Assembly (NCBI GenBank): GCA_029782025.1
Contig: JAKOVR010000054.1
Coordinates: 1-56,652, forward strand
DNA from: Actinomycetes bacterium
Lineage (GTDB): Bacteria > Actinomycetota > Acidimicrobiia > Acidimicrobiales > Acidimicrobilacustridaceae
Length of the DNA stretch: 56,652 nt
Direction of reading: 5' to 3'
The translations under genes and the position numbers were made by a program. The notes under the pieces are model-generated. The model saw only the letters and a list, made by a program, of their open reading frames with translations. It was not told the DNA's origin and made no database searches. Positions 15,452 through 22,844 of the stretch are shown here, one piece after another; position 1 is the first letter of the stretch, and the number at the start of each line of letters is the position of its first letter.

Positions 15452-17995
15452 TCATGCGATGCCGCGGCGCTGGATGATCGTGAAGGTGATCCAGCCCGGG
15501 ATGATCGGCAGGAAGAAGGTCATCAGCCGGAACAGCCCGACGGCGCCGTAGGCGGTGCCGCTCGGCAGGCCGAGCTGGATGAACGCGGTGGAGAGCGAGA
15601 GCTCCAGGGCGCCGACCGCACCGGGGGTGGGCGCCAGCACCGACACGGCGAAGGCGACCATGTAGGCGGCGCCGATCTGGGCCGGTGAGATCCCGCCCCC
15701 GAAGGCCTGCACGGCGCACAGCAGCGCCCCGTAGAACCCGAGGGTGATGATGGCCGAGCCGCCGAACAGCGCCAGGAGTTTGCGGGGCTTGCGGGCCAGC
15801 TCGGCGAGGCCCCGGCCGGCGTCCTTGACCATCGGGATGCCCTTCTCCCGGACGAGGCGGCGGGTGTACGGGAGGATCAGGGCGATGGCGATGAGCACCC
15901 CGACGCCGACGACGCCGACCACGATGGTGCGGGTGTCCGGCGCCGAGATGGCGGCCCGGGTCTCCGCCGTCTGCGAACCCGTGGCCGCCGACCACAGGAG
16001 GAAGACGCCGAGCAGGAGGATGTGCATCACGAACCCGGCCACGCCGTTGAGCCCGACCCCGGCGACGGCCACCGCCGGCTCCACCCCTCGCTTCTGCATG
16101 ATGCGGGTGTTGAGGGCCATGCCGCCGAGCCCGGCAGGGGCCAACGTGTCGAGGAAGCTGGAGGAGACCTGGGCCGAGAACATCGGCAGGAACGGGAGCC
16201 GGTCGGGGACCGACCCCATCACCCCGATGGTGGCGCCCGTCCAGCACACGACGACGAACCCGATCATGGGGATCGTCCACCAGAAGTTGGCCGACGCGAT
16301 GCGCTCACCGATGTCGTTGACGGCGCTGACCTGCGGGACGAGCAGGTAGAGGGCGACGGAGAACACCACCACGATGCCGATGGTGCGGGGCTTGACCCGG
16401 GCCAGCTCCTCGTAGCGGACGTCCTCGAGGCCGGCGGTCTGCTGGGCGAGGGACCGGAGCTCGTCGAGGAGGCCGTCCTGGCGACCGAGCTGGGTGCGGG
16501 TCTCACGGGTGAGGGCCAGCGGCTGGAGGCGGCTCACCATGTCGCCGAGGGCGTCGACCCCCATGACCCTGACGGCGGAGCGCACGGCCCGCTCCGCCCC
16601 GACCTCGCAGGCCATCGACACCAGCAGCTCCGCGAAGTCGGTGCGCAGGAGCGCGGGCGGAGCGGCGAGCTCGCCGTACCCGAAGTCGACGACCCGGGGG
16701 TGTCCGTCGGCGCCGACGATCATGTGCGCCATCCGCAGGTCGCGATGGGCGATGTGGCGCTCGCGGCAGCCACGGGCCACGGTCCAGACCTCGTCGAGCA
16801 TGGAATCGGCGATGTACTTGCCGGCCCCCTCCAGCGACTCGCCCCCGAGGTAGTCGAAGGCGAGGAGCATCCCGTCGGGCTCGACCTCGGCCACCGCCAT
16901 CATCCGAGCCGTGGGGATCCCGTCGTCGGCCGCCTTGAGCGAGATGAGTGCCTCGTGCTCGACGGCGCGTCGCAGGGTGGAGAAGGGCCGCTCGTCGGTG
17001 GCGTCGCGCAGCCGGATCCACCGGAAGAACTGGAGCAGGAGGTCGGCGTCGCGCTGATCCGTGCTGAAGACCTTCACGAACTGGCGGGTACCGTCGGTCC
17101 GGTCGGCCACGTAGATGGTGGACCCGCGAAGGCCCCGGCCGACCATCTCGAGGCGGCGCAGCGACAGACCGGCCCGGTCGAGCGCCTCGGCCACGTTGCG
17201 GCCCGACGGGTGCCGGTTGGGCGACCCGAACAGCATCACCACCACGGCACCGATCAGCCACCCGAGCATGATGGCCATCACCACGTCGTAGGGCTTGTTG
17301 GCGATGTCGGTCTGGAGCTGGGTGCGGGTGAAGGCGATGAAGGCGACGGTGGCGATGCCGAGACGGCGCACCGGCCGCGGGAACCACGGGCCGAGGACGG
17401 TGACCACGGCCGCGCCCATGGCCAGGAAGTGGGGCCCGTTGGCCGCGGCGAAGCGGACCGTGCCCACGGAGCCGGGCAGCGCGAAGCCGTTCTGCAGGGC
17501 CAGGCTCAACACGTCGAGCAGGAAGTAGGAGGCGGCGACGCTCAGCGCCACCATGATCGTGACCCGCAGGCGCCGGAGCACGACCAGCGTGGCCAGGAGC
17601 CCCAGGCTCGACACGAAGGCGATCGTGCCATCGAGCCCGATCAGGAACTTCGTGAGCTCGCTGGGCACACGGCCGGCGATGCCCTGCAGGTCGTTGGAGG
17701 CACCCTCGATCAGACTGTGGAACACCGCCGCGACGAGCAGCGTGGCCAGGAACGTGATGAGCGCGATGCCGACACGGAGCTTGTCGCCCGCCGCGTGGCT
17801 GTAGGGCTCGTGATCGGGTTCGATGATCTCCGGACCGCCCGGCGGGAGCGACGCGCCGCCACCTTGGCCGGCCGGCTCGAGGTCGTGGATCGGTTCCGCG
17901 GTGGTCGACAACCCAGCTCCAGAGGTGACGGGGCCTCCCCACGGTAGCCGTGCATCGAGGCCGCCGGCCGGGACCGTCACGGCACCGTGGGCCAC
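15452..17995 (-). CDS. Membrane protein: N-terminal TM region, kinase-like domain, LPG-synthase-like TM domain
   Basis: The 847-residue product has three parts. Residues about 75-255 form six or so membrane helices. Residues about 290-480 are a protein-kinase-like domain with Lys308 (FVKVF), Glu348, the catalytic-loop motif HRDL (417-420) and Asp437 (VDFGYGE). Residues about 515-847 are an UPF0104/lysylphosphatidylglycerol-synthase transmembrane domain (flippase-like, with LAPAGLGGMALNTR and APTPGAVGALE). The position normally held by the Mg-binding Asn in the catalytic loop (five after Asp419) is His424, so catalysis is uncertain. It probably handles a lipid or glycolipid at the envelope, without the soluble aminoacyl-transferase domain of MprF. 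The GTG at 17995 is the longest choice; the Pro/Gly-rich first 65 residues make the true start uncertain. Confidence 0.8.
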   Translation of the reverse strand: MAHGAVTVPAGGLDARLPWGGPVTSGAGLSTTAEPIHDLEPAGQGGGASLPPGGPEIIEPDHEPYSHAAGDKLRVGIALITFLATLLVAAVFHSLIEGASNDLQGIAGRVPSELTKFLIGLDGTIAFVSSLGLLATLVVLRRLRVTIMVALSVAASYFLLDVLSLALQNGFALPGSVGTVRFAAANGPHFLAMGAAVVTVLGPWFPRPVRRLGIATVAFIAFTRTQLQTDIANKPYDVVMAIMLGWLIGAVVVMLFGSPNRHPSGRNVAEALDRAGLSLRRLEMVGRGLRGSTIYVADRTDGTRQFVKVFSTDQRDADLLLQFFRWIRLRDATDERPFSTLRRAVEHEALISLKAADDGIPTARMMAVAEVEPDGMLLAFDYLGGESLEGAGKYIADSMLDEVWTVARGCRERHIAHRDLRMAHMIVGADGHPRVVDFGYGELAAPPALLRTDFAELLVSMACEVGAERAVRSAVRVMGVDALGDMVSRLQPLALTRETRTQLGRQDGLLDELRSLAQQTAGLEDVRYEELARVKPRTIGIVVVFSVALYLLVPQVSAVNDIGERIASANFWWTIPMIGFVVVCWTGATIGVMGSVPDRLPFLPMFSAQVSSSFLDTLAPAGLGGMALNTRIMQKRGVEPAVAVAGVGLNGVAGFVMHILLLGVFLLWSAATGSQTAETRAAISAPDTRTIVVGVVGVGVLIAIALILPYTRRLVREKGIPMVKDAGRGLAELARKPRKLLALFGGSAIITLGFYGALLCAVQAFGGGISPAQIGAAYMVAFAVSVLAPTPGAVGALELSLSTAFIQLGLPSGTAYGAVGLFRLMTFFLPIIPGWITFTIIQRRGIA

Positions 17996-18029
17996 CGGAT
18001 CCAGGTCGCGCCTCGCCCAGCCGGCCGGA

Positions 18030-18035
18030 TAGGGT
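18030..18035 (+). promoter_or_regulatory. -10 box for tRNA-Gly
   Basis: TAGGGT lies 10 nt before the tRNA-Gly 5' end, with no obvious -35. Confidence 0.4.
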
Positions 18036-18045
18036 GACCGGCCTC

Positions 18046-18117
18046 GCGGGTGTAGCTCAATGGCTAGAGCCCCAGCCTTCCAAGCTGGTTATGCGGGTTC
18101 GATTCCCGTCACCCGCT
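18046..18117 (+). tRNA. tRNA-Gly (anticodon UCC)
   Basis: A complete 72-nt cloverleaf: acceptor GCGGGTG/CACCCGC, D arm, anticodon stem CCAGC/GCTGG with loop CTTCCAA (anticodon TCC), T arm with TTCGATT and discriminator T. CCA is encoded at 18118-18120. Its 3' part, from 18077 on, is duplicated exactly at 20344-20385, showing that it is the integration site of the small element downstream. Confidence 0.97.
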
Positions 18118-18118
18118 C
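18077..18118 (+). repeat. Attachment-site direct repeat, left (inside tRNA-Gly)
   Basis: These 42 bases, from the anticodon loop through the first C of CCA, are identical to 20344-20385. Recombination between them would excise a 2267-bp circle and keep tRNA-Gly intact. Confidence 0.93.
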
Positions 18119-18179
18119 CACAAGTAGTCGCAGGTCAGGTGGTATGGCATGGCGAGCATCGGGGAATCGGTCCGGCAGC

Positions 18180-18199
18180 TTGCGCGCGGTTTGCGCGCG
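18180..18199 (+). repeat. Paired TTGCGCGCG motif, left
   Basis: TTGCGCGCG occurs at 18180-18188 and 18191-18199, 11 bp apart, about 60 bp inside the left attachment repeat. The same pair, with the same spacing and orientation, occurs at 20229-20248. One helical turn between copies suggests side-by-side protein binding, as in integrase arm sites. Confidence 0.65.
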
Positions 18200-18213
18200 A
18201 AGGGTGGGGTCGG

Positions 18214-19053
18214 GTGAGAAGGCGTCTTAGCGATAGGCATCTCCCCGGGGAACCCGCCCTTTTCGATGGGGTCCCGCCGTGGGGCATGAACGCATTCAAG
18301 GCGTGGTTCGTGAACACCGTCTATTTCGACGATCGCGGATACCAAGTCGCGAACCACGTGCTGCTGGACAGCGTCGAGGCGATAGTGCGGCTTGATGAGC
18401 CGCTGAGGACTGGCCGGACAGACTCGGTGAGGGTATCTGACCTCTGGGCTCGGATGGCGGCCAGCCAAACGGTGATGTTGGACGTCGCCGACGTGCTGGT
18501 TGGCCGCGGCGGATCCTCTGCTGCCATGCACCTGCGCCGCATCTTCGAGGACGTTGGGTCCGCCTACACGGTGATCCAAGGCGTTGATGGATTCGAGATC
18601 GCTCGCCGGGTCGACCCGTCCATGGCTGATGCTTTCGAGGCCGCCCTGAGCCCCGATGACCGAGCGGCCCACCACCTTCGCGACGCATGGGCGAAGGCGT
18701 TCGGACGTCACCCAGACCCCGACGCGAGCTACCAGGAATCCATCAAGGCGATCGAGGCCGTCGGCATTCCGGTCGTATGCCCAACCGCATCGTCTCCGAC
18801 GCTTGGCAAGGTCCTCGCCCACATGCGCGACGGCTCGGCGAACTTCGTGACCGCGCTCGACCCTCAGGACGGCGGTGGAGTCGGCCGAGTGGTCGGCATG
18901 ATGGAACTGATCTGGCAGACCGCCCACAACCGGCACGGCGAGCCCGGGGTCGGCGAACCGGCACGCGTCAGCCAAGTCCAGGCTGAGGCTGCGGCGTTCC
19001 TAGCCGTTACGTTGGTCCAGTGGTTCCGGTCGGGCGCGATCGCTCGGCGCTAG
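18214..19053 (+). CDS. HEPN/abortive-infection-like protein (putative)
   Basis: This is the single cargo gene of the tRNA-Gly element, 279 residues. The C-terminal half resembles the Abi C-terminal/HEPN type of actinobacterial proteins: AHHLRDAWAKAFGRHPDPDASY (about 152-173), an IKAIEAVGIPVV helix, a TLGKVLAHM segment, IWQTAHNRHG (233-242) and a final helix with AEAAAFLAVTLVQWFRSGAI. Arg240-His241 could be the HEPN Arg/His pair, though the usual spacing (R plus four to six residues plus H) is compressed, so ribonuclease activity is uncertain. The N-terminal half has no known domain. GTG 18214 was chosen because the upstream frame runs through the tRNA; the ribosome-binding site (GGGTGGGG) is weak. 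A defence role is inferred from family resemblance and mobile context. Confidence 0.62.
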   Translation: MRRRLSDRHLPGEPALFDGVPPWGMNAFKAWFVNTVYFDDRGYQVANHVLLDSVEAIVRLDEPLRTGRTDSVRVSDLWARMAASQTVMLDVADVLVGRGGSSAAMHLRRIFEDVGSAYTVIQGVDGFEIARRVDPSMADAFEAALSPDDRAAHHLRDAWAKAFGRHPDPDASYQESIKAIEAVGIPVVCPTASSPTLGKVLAHMRDGSANFVTALDPQDGGGVGRVVGMMELIWQTAHNRHGEPGVGEPARVSQVQAEAAAFLAVTLVQWFRSGAIARR

Positions 19054-19828
19054 ACCCTCCCAGGAGCAGCCCCAGGGCCTCGGCGATGGCGGCGTCCCGC
19101 TCCGCCGTGGCGTGCTGGTAGCGGAGCGCTGCGGCCGGCGAGGAATGGCCCATGCGGTGCATCAGCTCCCGCGTGCTGGCCCCGGTGGCGGCGGCCAGCG
19201 TGTTGCTCGTGTGGCGCAGATCGTGGAAGTGGAAGCCATCGGGCAGGCCCTCGACGGCCCGGCGGGCGGCGTCCCATTTCGGGTGCCAGTTCGAGCGGGT
19301 GAGGTGCGCGCCCTTCGCCCCCACGAAGATCAGGCCGTCAGCGCCGGCCGCGGCGTATTGGGCGAGGTGGCTCTCGAGCTCGGGGATGAGCGGCGCCGGG
19401 ATGGCGATGGTGCGGATGCCGGCGTCGGACTTCGGCGGCCCGAACGTGGCCCCGCCCTTGGCCTGCTCCACGAGCTGGCGCTCCACGGTCACGGTCCGGT
19501 GCAGCAGGTTGACGTGCCGGCGGGAGAGCCCGGCCAGTTCGCCCCACCGCAGGCCCAGGAAGGCGCCAGAGAGCACCAGGGCCCGGAACCGGGGTTCGAT
19601 GGCGTCGGCGAGCTGCCAGACCTGCTCAGGGGTCGCGACCGGCCGCTCCGGGCTGCGCTCCACTCCCCCACCCTTGATGGTGCACGGGTTCTTCCCGATC
19701 AGGTCATCTTCCACGGCGGTGGTGAGGATGGCCCGCAGGAGCCGGTAGGACTTCGCCAGGGTGACCGGCGAGGGCATGCCGGCCTTGGCGGCCTGGGCGT
19801 GCCAGCGGCGTACCGAGGAGACAGACAT
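19007..19828 (-). CDS. Tyrosine site-specific integrase, N-terminally short
   Basis: This is the phage-type integrase of the tRNA-Gly element. The 273-residue product retains the whole catalytic domain with Arg94 (LGLRWGEL), His202-x-x-Arg205 (HDLRHTSNT), His228 (MGHSS) and nucleophile Tyr237 (ALRYQHAT). Before it is only the second half of the SAM-like core-binding domain (VRRWHAQAAKAG...LLRAILTTAVEDDLI). Comparable actinobacterial integrases have about 370-400 residues with an N-terminal arm-binding domain, which is missing. No upstream minus-strand frame encodes that domain. In frame upstream, GTYRGSLELRR-like codons continue without a good start until a TAG near 19940. Either the enzyme is truncated or another protein replaces the lost part. 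Its 3' end overlaps the HEPN-like gene tail to tail by 47 bp. Confidence 0.85.
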   Translation of the reverse strand: MSVSSVRRWHAQAAKAGMPSPVTLAKSYRLLRAILTTAVEDDLIGKNPCTIKGGGVERSPERPVATPEQVWQLADAIEPRFRALVLSGAFLGLRWGELAGLSRRHVNLLHRTVTVERQLVEQAKGGATFGPPKSDAGIRTIAIPAPLIPELESHLAQYAAAGADGLIFVGAKGAHLTRSNWHPKWDAARRAVEGLPDGFHFHDLRHTSNTLAAATGASTRELMHRMGHSSPAAALRYQHATAERDAAIAEALGLLLGGSSAERSRPTGTTGPT

Positions 19829-19897
19829 GCGGCGGAGCTCGAGCGAGCCGCGGTAGGTGCCTTCACTGCGGTGGATGCCACGGAGGAGGTGCCCTCC

Positions 19898-20209
19898 GTG
19901 GCGCTCACCCGGGCGTTCGCTACCGGCTATGCGGGCGCACCGTCGGCGCTGGATCTACGCCGGGCGCGAGATCGGACGACGCGCAGGGCCGGCGAGTCGT
20001 GGAAGTACCCGCCGCCCGTGATGCGCGCTGTGGCCAGGGCGCATCAGGCCGCGAAGAGGGCGGGCCGCCCGGAGGGCGCTGCCGTCGTGGAGGCACTGGC
20101 CAAGGCCGGCGTGCCGGCGTCGCCGGGAGCTGCCCGCCAGTTGGTGCTCAAGCTGCGGAAGACGGTTGACCCGAAGACGGGCAAGACCTACCTGCCACCA
20201 TCCACCTAG
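19898..20209 (+). CDS. Small basic protein of the tRNA-Gly element (unknown function)
   Basis: I do not recognise this gene. The start is set by a very good GGAGGAGG ribosome-binding site at about 19881-19889, eight nt before GTG 19898, giving 103 residues. The protein is strongly basic, with an RRARDRTTRR cluster at 21-30. A helical stretch follows, ending in GVPASPGAARQLVLKLRK (71-88), which could be a helix-turn-helix recognition region. It diverges from the integrase with 69 bp between starts, the usual place for an excisionase or regulator, so a DNA-binding role in integration or control is a reasonable guess. The longer upstream frame overlaps the integrase and is a shadow. Confidence 0.6.
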   Translation: MALTRAFATGYAGAPSALDLRRARDRTTRRAGESWKYPPPVMRAVARAHQAAKRAGRPEGAAVVEALAKAGVPASPGAARQLVLKLRKTVDPKTGKTYLPPST

Positions 20210-20228
20210 GGGCATCGGACCTGGGGTC

Positions 20229-20248
20229 TTGCGCGCGTCTTGCGCGCG
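20229..20248 (+). repeat. Paired TTGCGCGCG motif, right
   Basis: TTGCGCGCG occurs at 20229-20237 and 20240-20248, 11 bp apart, matching the left pair at 18180-18199 in sequence, spacing and orientation. It lies about 95 bp before the right attachment repeat. Confidence 0.65.
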
Positions 20249-20343
20249 GCCGGTGTCATTCGGGGTGGTTCGCCACGGTTCGGCCCTTTGCATAACCGCA
20301 CGTCAGAGGCCGTGTCCGTTCGCCCACGTTCAGCGGGTCCGAA

Positions 20344-20385
20344 CTTCCAAGCTGGTTATGCGGGTTCGATTCCCGTCACCCGCTC
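20344..20385 (+). repeat. Attachment-site direct repeat, right (tRNA-Gly 3' fragment)
   Basis: An exact 42-bp copy of tRNA-Gly positions 18077-18118. The preceding bases are not tRNA-like, so this is the fragment left by integration, not a second tRNA gene. Confidence 0.93.
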
Positions 20386-20404
20386 TCCTGCCATCGATCC
20401 CAGT

Positions 20405-21202
20405 TCAGCGCGTCGGCATCGAGGGCGGCCCCGCCCTCCAGAGGTGCACCGTCTGGACGGCGAACTCGAAGGTGAACTCGCTTCGTGTCCACGCCCGGAT
20501 CGGGGTGGAGTTGTGCACCTGTGTCGAGATCCAGACATGCGAGCATCCGCGATCGGAGAGCTCCTCGGCCACGACGTCGAGAAGATCGTGGTACACGCCC
20601 GCACCTCGCCGGGACGGGTGCACCGCGGCCAAAGCGATCTCCGGATCGTCGCCCAGGCCGACGGCCGCGAAGGCGATGGCCTGGTCGTTGGCGTCGAGCT
20701 CGATCACCAGCAGGCCGTCCTCGCTGTCGAGGTGGGACAGCGCCCACTCGACGTATCCCTCCACGACGTCGACGGTCGCCAGGCCGGGCGCGGCGGCGTA
20801 GTGGTTGCGGTACCCGGCGAAGCACGCCCGCACCAGCGCGGCAACGGCCGGTTGGTCGCCTCCACCGGCAAGTCGCCACCGTCCCGAATGGGTGGTCCGA
20901 TCGGTGCGAGCCGAAACGGGGGCCACCAGCCGCCGGTAGTACACGACGGTGTCGGCGTGGATCACGTTGGCGCGCCGCCGGGCCAGATCCCCGAAGTGCT
21001 CCACCCAGTCCGAGGGATACCGGTACACGACCAGGTCCAGGTCGGCGGCATCGACGATGGCCAGCACCTCCTCGACCGGCGGGCAGGTGCTCCCTCCCAC
21101 CTCGAGTCGACCGATCGAACACCCGAAGCGCGCGCTGTCGAGCGGCGAAGACCGAAGCTCGGAGGGCAGCGGCCTAGTGGTCAGGAATGGCGTTGCCGCC
21201 AC
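20405..21202 (-). CDS. GNAT-family N-acetyltransferase
   Basis: The 265-residue product has a C-terminal GNAT fold. The acetyl-CoA-binding segment is VHPSRRGAGVYHDLLDVV, after the strand EIALAAVHP. A later THVWISTQVHNST-like segment is followed by AWTRSEFTFEFAVQTVHLW. The N-terminal 90 residues (FGCSIGRLEVGG...DLVVYRYPSDWVEHFGDLARR) resemble the first lobe of acetyltransferases that modify nucleotide-linked amino sugars, such as the WecD/RffC type. With the glycosyltransferase encoded just upstream, I infer acetylation of a glycan precursor. The GTG at 21202 overlaps the glycosyltransferase stop by 29 bp and was chosen over a start 63 nt further upstream, which would overlap more. The 3' end lies 19 bp outside the mobile element. 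Confidence 0.78.
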   Translation of the reverse strand: MAATPFLTTRPLPSELRSSPLDSARFGCSIGRLEVGGSTCPPVEEVLAIVDAADLDLVVYRYPSDWVEHFGDLARRRANVIHADTVVYYRRLVAPVSARTDRTTHSGRWRLAGGGDQPAVAALVRACFAGYRNHYAAAPGLATVDVVEGYVEWALSHLDSEDGLLVIELDANDQAIAFAAVGLGDDPEIALAAVHPSRRGAGVYHDLLDVVAEELSDRGCSHVWISTQVHNSTPIRAWTRSEFTFEFAVQTVHLWRAGPPSMPTR

Positions 21203-22172
21203 GGCTGGTTCCCCCTGTGCTGGCGGAGTCGGGCGGGCCGGCGGCCGAGACGCTGTCGCGAACACGGAACACCGGCTTGCCCATCGTGCGGAAGTGCATG
21301 CGTCCCAGGTACTCGCCGAGGATCCCGATGGCGAGTAGCTGGGCCCCCCCGAAGATCGCCAACGCCGAAGCGAGGAACGAGAACCCCGGGACGGCCCCCC
21401 CTTGGATCATGAAGCGGCCGACCACGTACACGAGGAGCACGCCGCCGAACACGCCGAGGAAGGTGCCGACGTAGGTGACGAAGCGGAGCGGGAGGACGCT
21501 GAACCCAGTGAGGTTGTTCAGCGCGTGGCGGAGCAGGCGGCCGACCGTGTACTGGGACGAGCCGTACTGGCGCTCCTCCATCACCACCGGGACCGCCCGG
21601 ACATGATCGGTGACCCAGGACAGCATGACGTCGAGCGAGACGAACGGGTCGGCACCGAGCTCGATGCTCGTGAGGAGGTCTCGGCGGAACGCACGGAACG
21701 CGCTGACCTGCTCGGCGTGCTCCCAGTGCATCGTGGCTCGGAACACGAACTTCGAGATCCGCGACGTGACCCGGCGCATCGAGCCGTGGCGGTCGACGGA
21801 CGGGGTGCCGTACACCACGTCGACGTCGTCGGTCAGCGCCTCCAGCAGCACCGGGACCTGGTCCGGCCGATGTTGGAGGTCATCGTCGAGCGTGACCACG
21901 ATCTCCCCGGTCGCCACCGTGAGCCCGGCCAGGATGGCGTTGTGCTGCCCGTAGTTCCGGCCCAGCCTGAGCGCCCGGACCCGCTCATGGTCCTGTGCCA
22001 GCTGCTCCAGTGCAGCCCAACTCCCGTCGGCGCTGCCATCGTCGACGAGGATCACCTCGTGGTCCGGCGTCTGGTCGGCGAGCACCTCGAGCAGGCCGGG
22101 GACGAGCTCGGCGATGGATCGCTCGCTGTTGTAGACAGGGATCACCGCCGAGATCGATCGAGCCGAGGGCAT
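21174..22172 (-). CDS. Family-2 glycosyltransferase, DPM1/ArnC-like, with two C-terminal TM helices
   Basis: The 332-residue product begins directly with a GT-A fold (SAVIPVYNSERSI, then VILVDDGSADGS and VVTLDDDLQHRPD with the metal-binding Asp cluster). Two membrane helices follow at about 230-255 and 265-292. This is the architecture of polyprenyl-phosphate sugar transferases that load a sugar onto a lipid carrier (GtrB/ArnC). It may supply substrate for membrane mannosyltransferases such as the two GT39 enzymes and the GtrA-type flippase in this window. ATG 22172 with TAAGGT at 22180-22185, seven nt upstream, predicts a leaderless transcript. It is divergent from the sigma-factor gene. Confidence 0.9.
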   Translation of the reverse strand: MPSARSISAVIPVYNSERSIAELVPGLLEVLADQTPDHEVILVDDGSADGSWAALEQLAQDHERVRALRLGRNYGQHNAILAGLTVATGEIVVTLDDDLQHRPDQVPVLLEALTDDVDVVYGTPSVDRHGSMRRVTSRISKFVFRATMHWEHAEQVSAFRAFRRDLLTSIELGADPFVSLDVMLSWVTDHVRAVPVVMEERQYGSSQYTVGRLLRHALNNLTGFSVLPLRFVTYVGTFLGVFGGVLLVYVVGRFMIQGGAVPGFSFLASALAIFGGAQLLAIGILGEYLGRMHFRTMGKPVFRVRDSVSAAGPPDSASTGGTSRGGNAIPDH

Positions 22173-22179
22173 CGGGGCA

Positions 22180-22185
22180 ACCTTA
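22180..22185 (-). promoter_or_regulatory. -10 box for leaderless glycosyltransferase transcript
   Basis: TAAGGT on the minus strand lies 7 nt before ATG 22172. Confidence 0.45.
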
Positions 22186-22290
22186 CCCGCCGGCCCGAAG
22201 GCCGGTCCCGAGCCCGACGCCGTGCGGCGACGTCTCGCCCGGGTGTCCCCCGCGAACGCGATCGCCGATGCGCCGGCGGAGATCGGTCGC

Positions 22291-22296
22291 TACCCT
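22291..22296 (+). promoter_or_regulatory. -10 box for sigma-factor gene
   Basis: TACCCT lies 8 nt before GTG 22305 and supports that start. Confidence 0.45.
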
Positions 22297-22304
22297 CCGC
22301 GGCG

Positions 22305-22772
22305 GTGGACCACGACGCGGCGGAGGTGTACCGGAGCCTGGCCCCTGCCGTGCTCGGCTACCTGCGCTCCCAACGCGCCCCCGAACCGGAGGACCTGCTC
22401 GGCGAGGTCTTCGTACAGGTGGCGAGAGATCTCCCCCGCTTCGACGGGGGACCGGACCAGCTCCGGTCGTGGGTGTTCGTCATCGCCCACCATCGCCTCC
22501 TCGATGCCCGGCGCAGCGCGGGGCGCCGCCCCGTGGTGGCCGACGCCGCCGTGCCCGAGCGGGCGGCGCCGGACGCGGACGAGCGCCTCGACCCGGCGCT
22601 GTTCGCCGCCCTCGACCGGCTCACCCCGGAGCAACGCGAGGTGGTGGCGTTGCGCTACCTCGCCGACCTCTCCGTCGAGGACGTCGCCTCGATCACCGGG
22701 CGCCGCCCCGGGGCGGTGAAGACCCTGGCCCGACGGGGCCTGGCCCGCCTGCAACGCGATCTGGAGCGCTGA
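22305..22772 (+). CDS. ECF-type RNA polymerase sigma factor
   Basis: A 155-residue extracytoplasmic-function sigma factor. Region 2 spans about residues 5-70, with EDLLGEVFVQVARDLPRFDGG and SWVFVIAHHRLLDARR. Region 4 spans about 98-150, with LTPEQREVVALRYLADLSVEDVASITGRRPGAVKTLARRGLARL. Spacing between them is short, as in ECF factors. The start GTG 22305 is placed by the region 2 boundary and the TACCCT box 8 nt upstream. The next gene, 72 nt downstream, encodes a membrane-anchored protein and is a candidate anti-sigma factor. Confidence 0.9.
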   Translation: MDHDAAEVYRSLAPAVLGYLRSQRAPEPEDLLGEVFVQVARDLPRFDGGPDQLRSWVFVIAHHRLLDARRSAGRRPVVADAAVPERAAPDADERLDPALFAALDRLTPEQREVVALRYLADLSVEDVASITGRRPGAVKTLARRGLARLQRDLER

Positions 22773-22844
22773 GCCCGGCCGGCCGTCCCGCCCCGTTTCC
22801 GGCCCACCCGTTTCCGGTCCGACCGGTCCGGCGCTGACAGGGGT

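Larger units (their letters stand above)
18077..20385. mobile_element. Miniature tRNA-Gly integrative element (about 2.3 kb)
   Basis: The element is bounded by the 42-bp direct repeats at 18077-18118 and 20344-20385. It holds just three genes: a HEPN/Abi-like gene (+), a tyrosine integrase (-, converging with it and overlapping by 47 bp) and a small unknown gene (+) diverging from the integrase. Pairs of TTGCGCGCG repeats sit inside each end. Codon use inside is somewhat less GC-biased than in the neighbours (for example the first third of the HEPN-like gene). It has no replication, transfer or capsid gene, so it must be mobilised in trans, or it is a deletion remnant. Confidence 0.85.

Noticed and set aside
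17950..18213. Extended N-terminus of the HEPN-like gene through tRNA-Gly
   Set aside because: The frame crosses the tRNA and the att site, so any protein start must lie downstream, at about 18214.
19955..20293. Minus-strand frame as the missing N-terminal part of the integrase
   Set aside because: It shows none of the arm-binding features (no LPSGRW-type or core-binding start sequences) and is antisense to the small gene with a strong ribosome-binding site.
20344..20385. A second tRNA-Gly gene
   Set aside because: Only the 3' half is present; there is no D arm or 5' acceptor strand. It is the att repeat.
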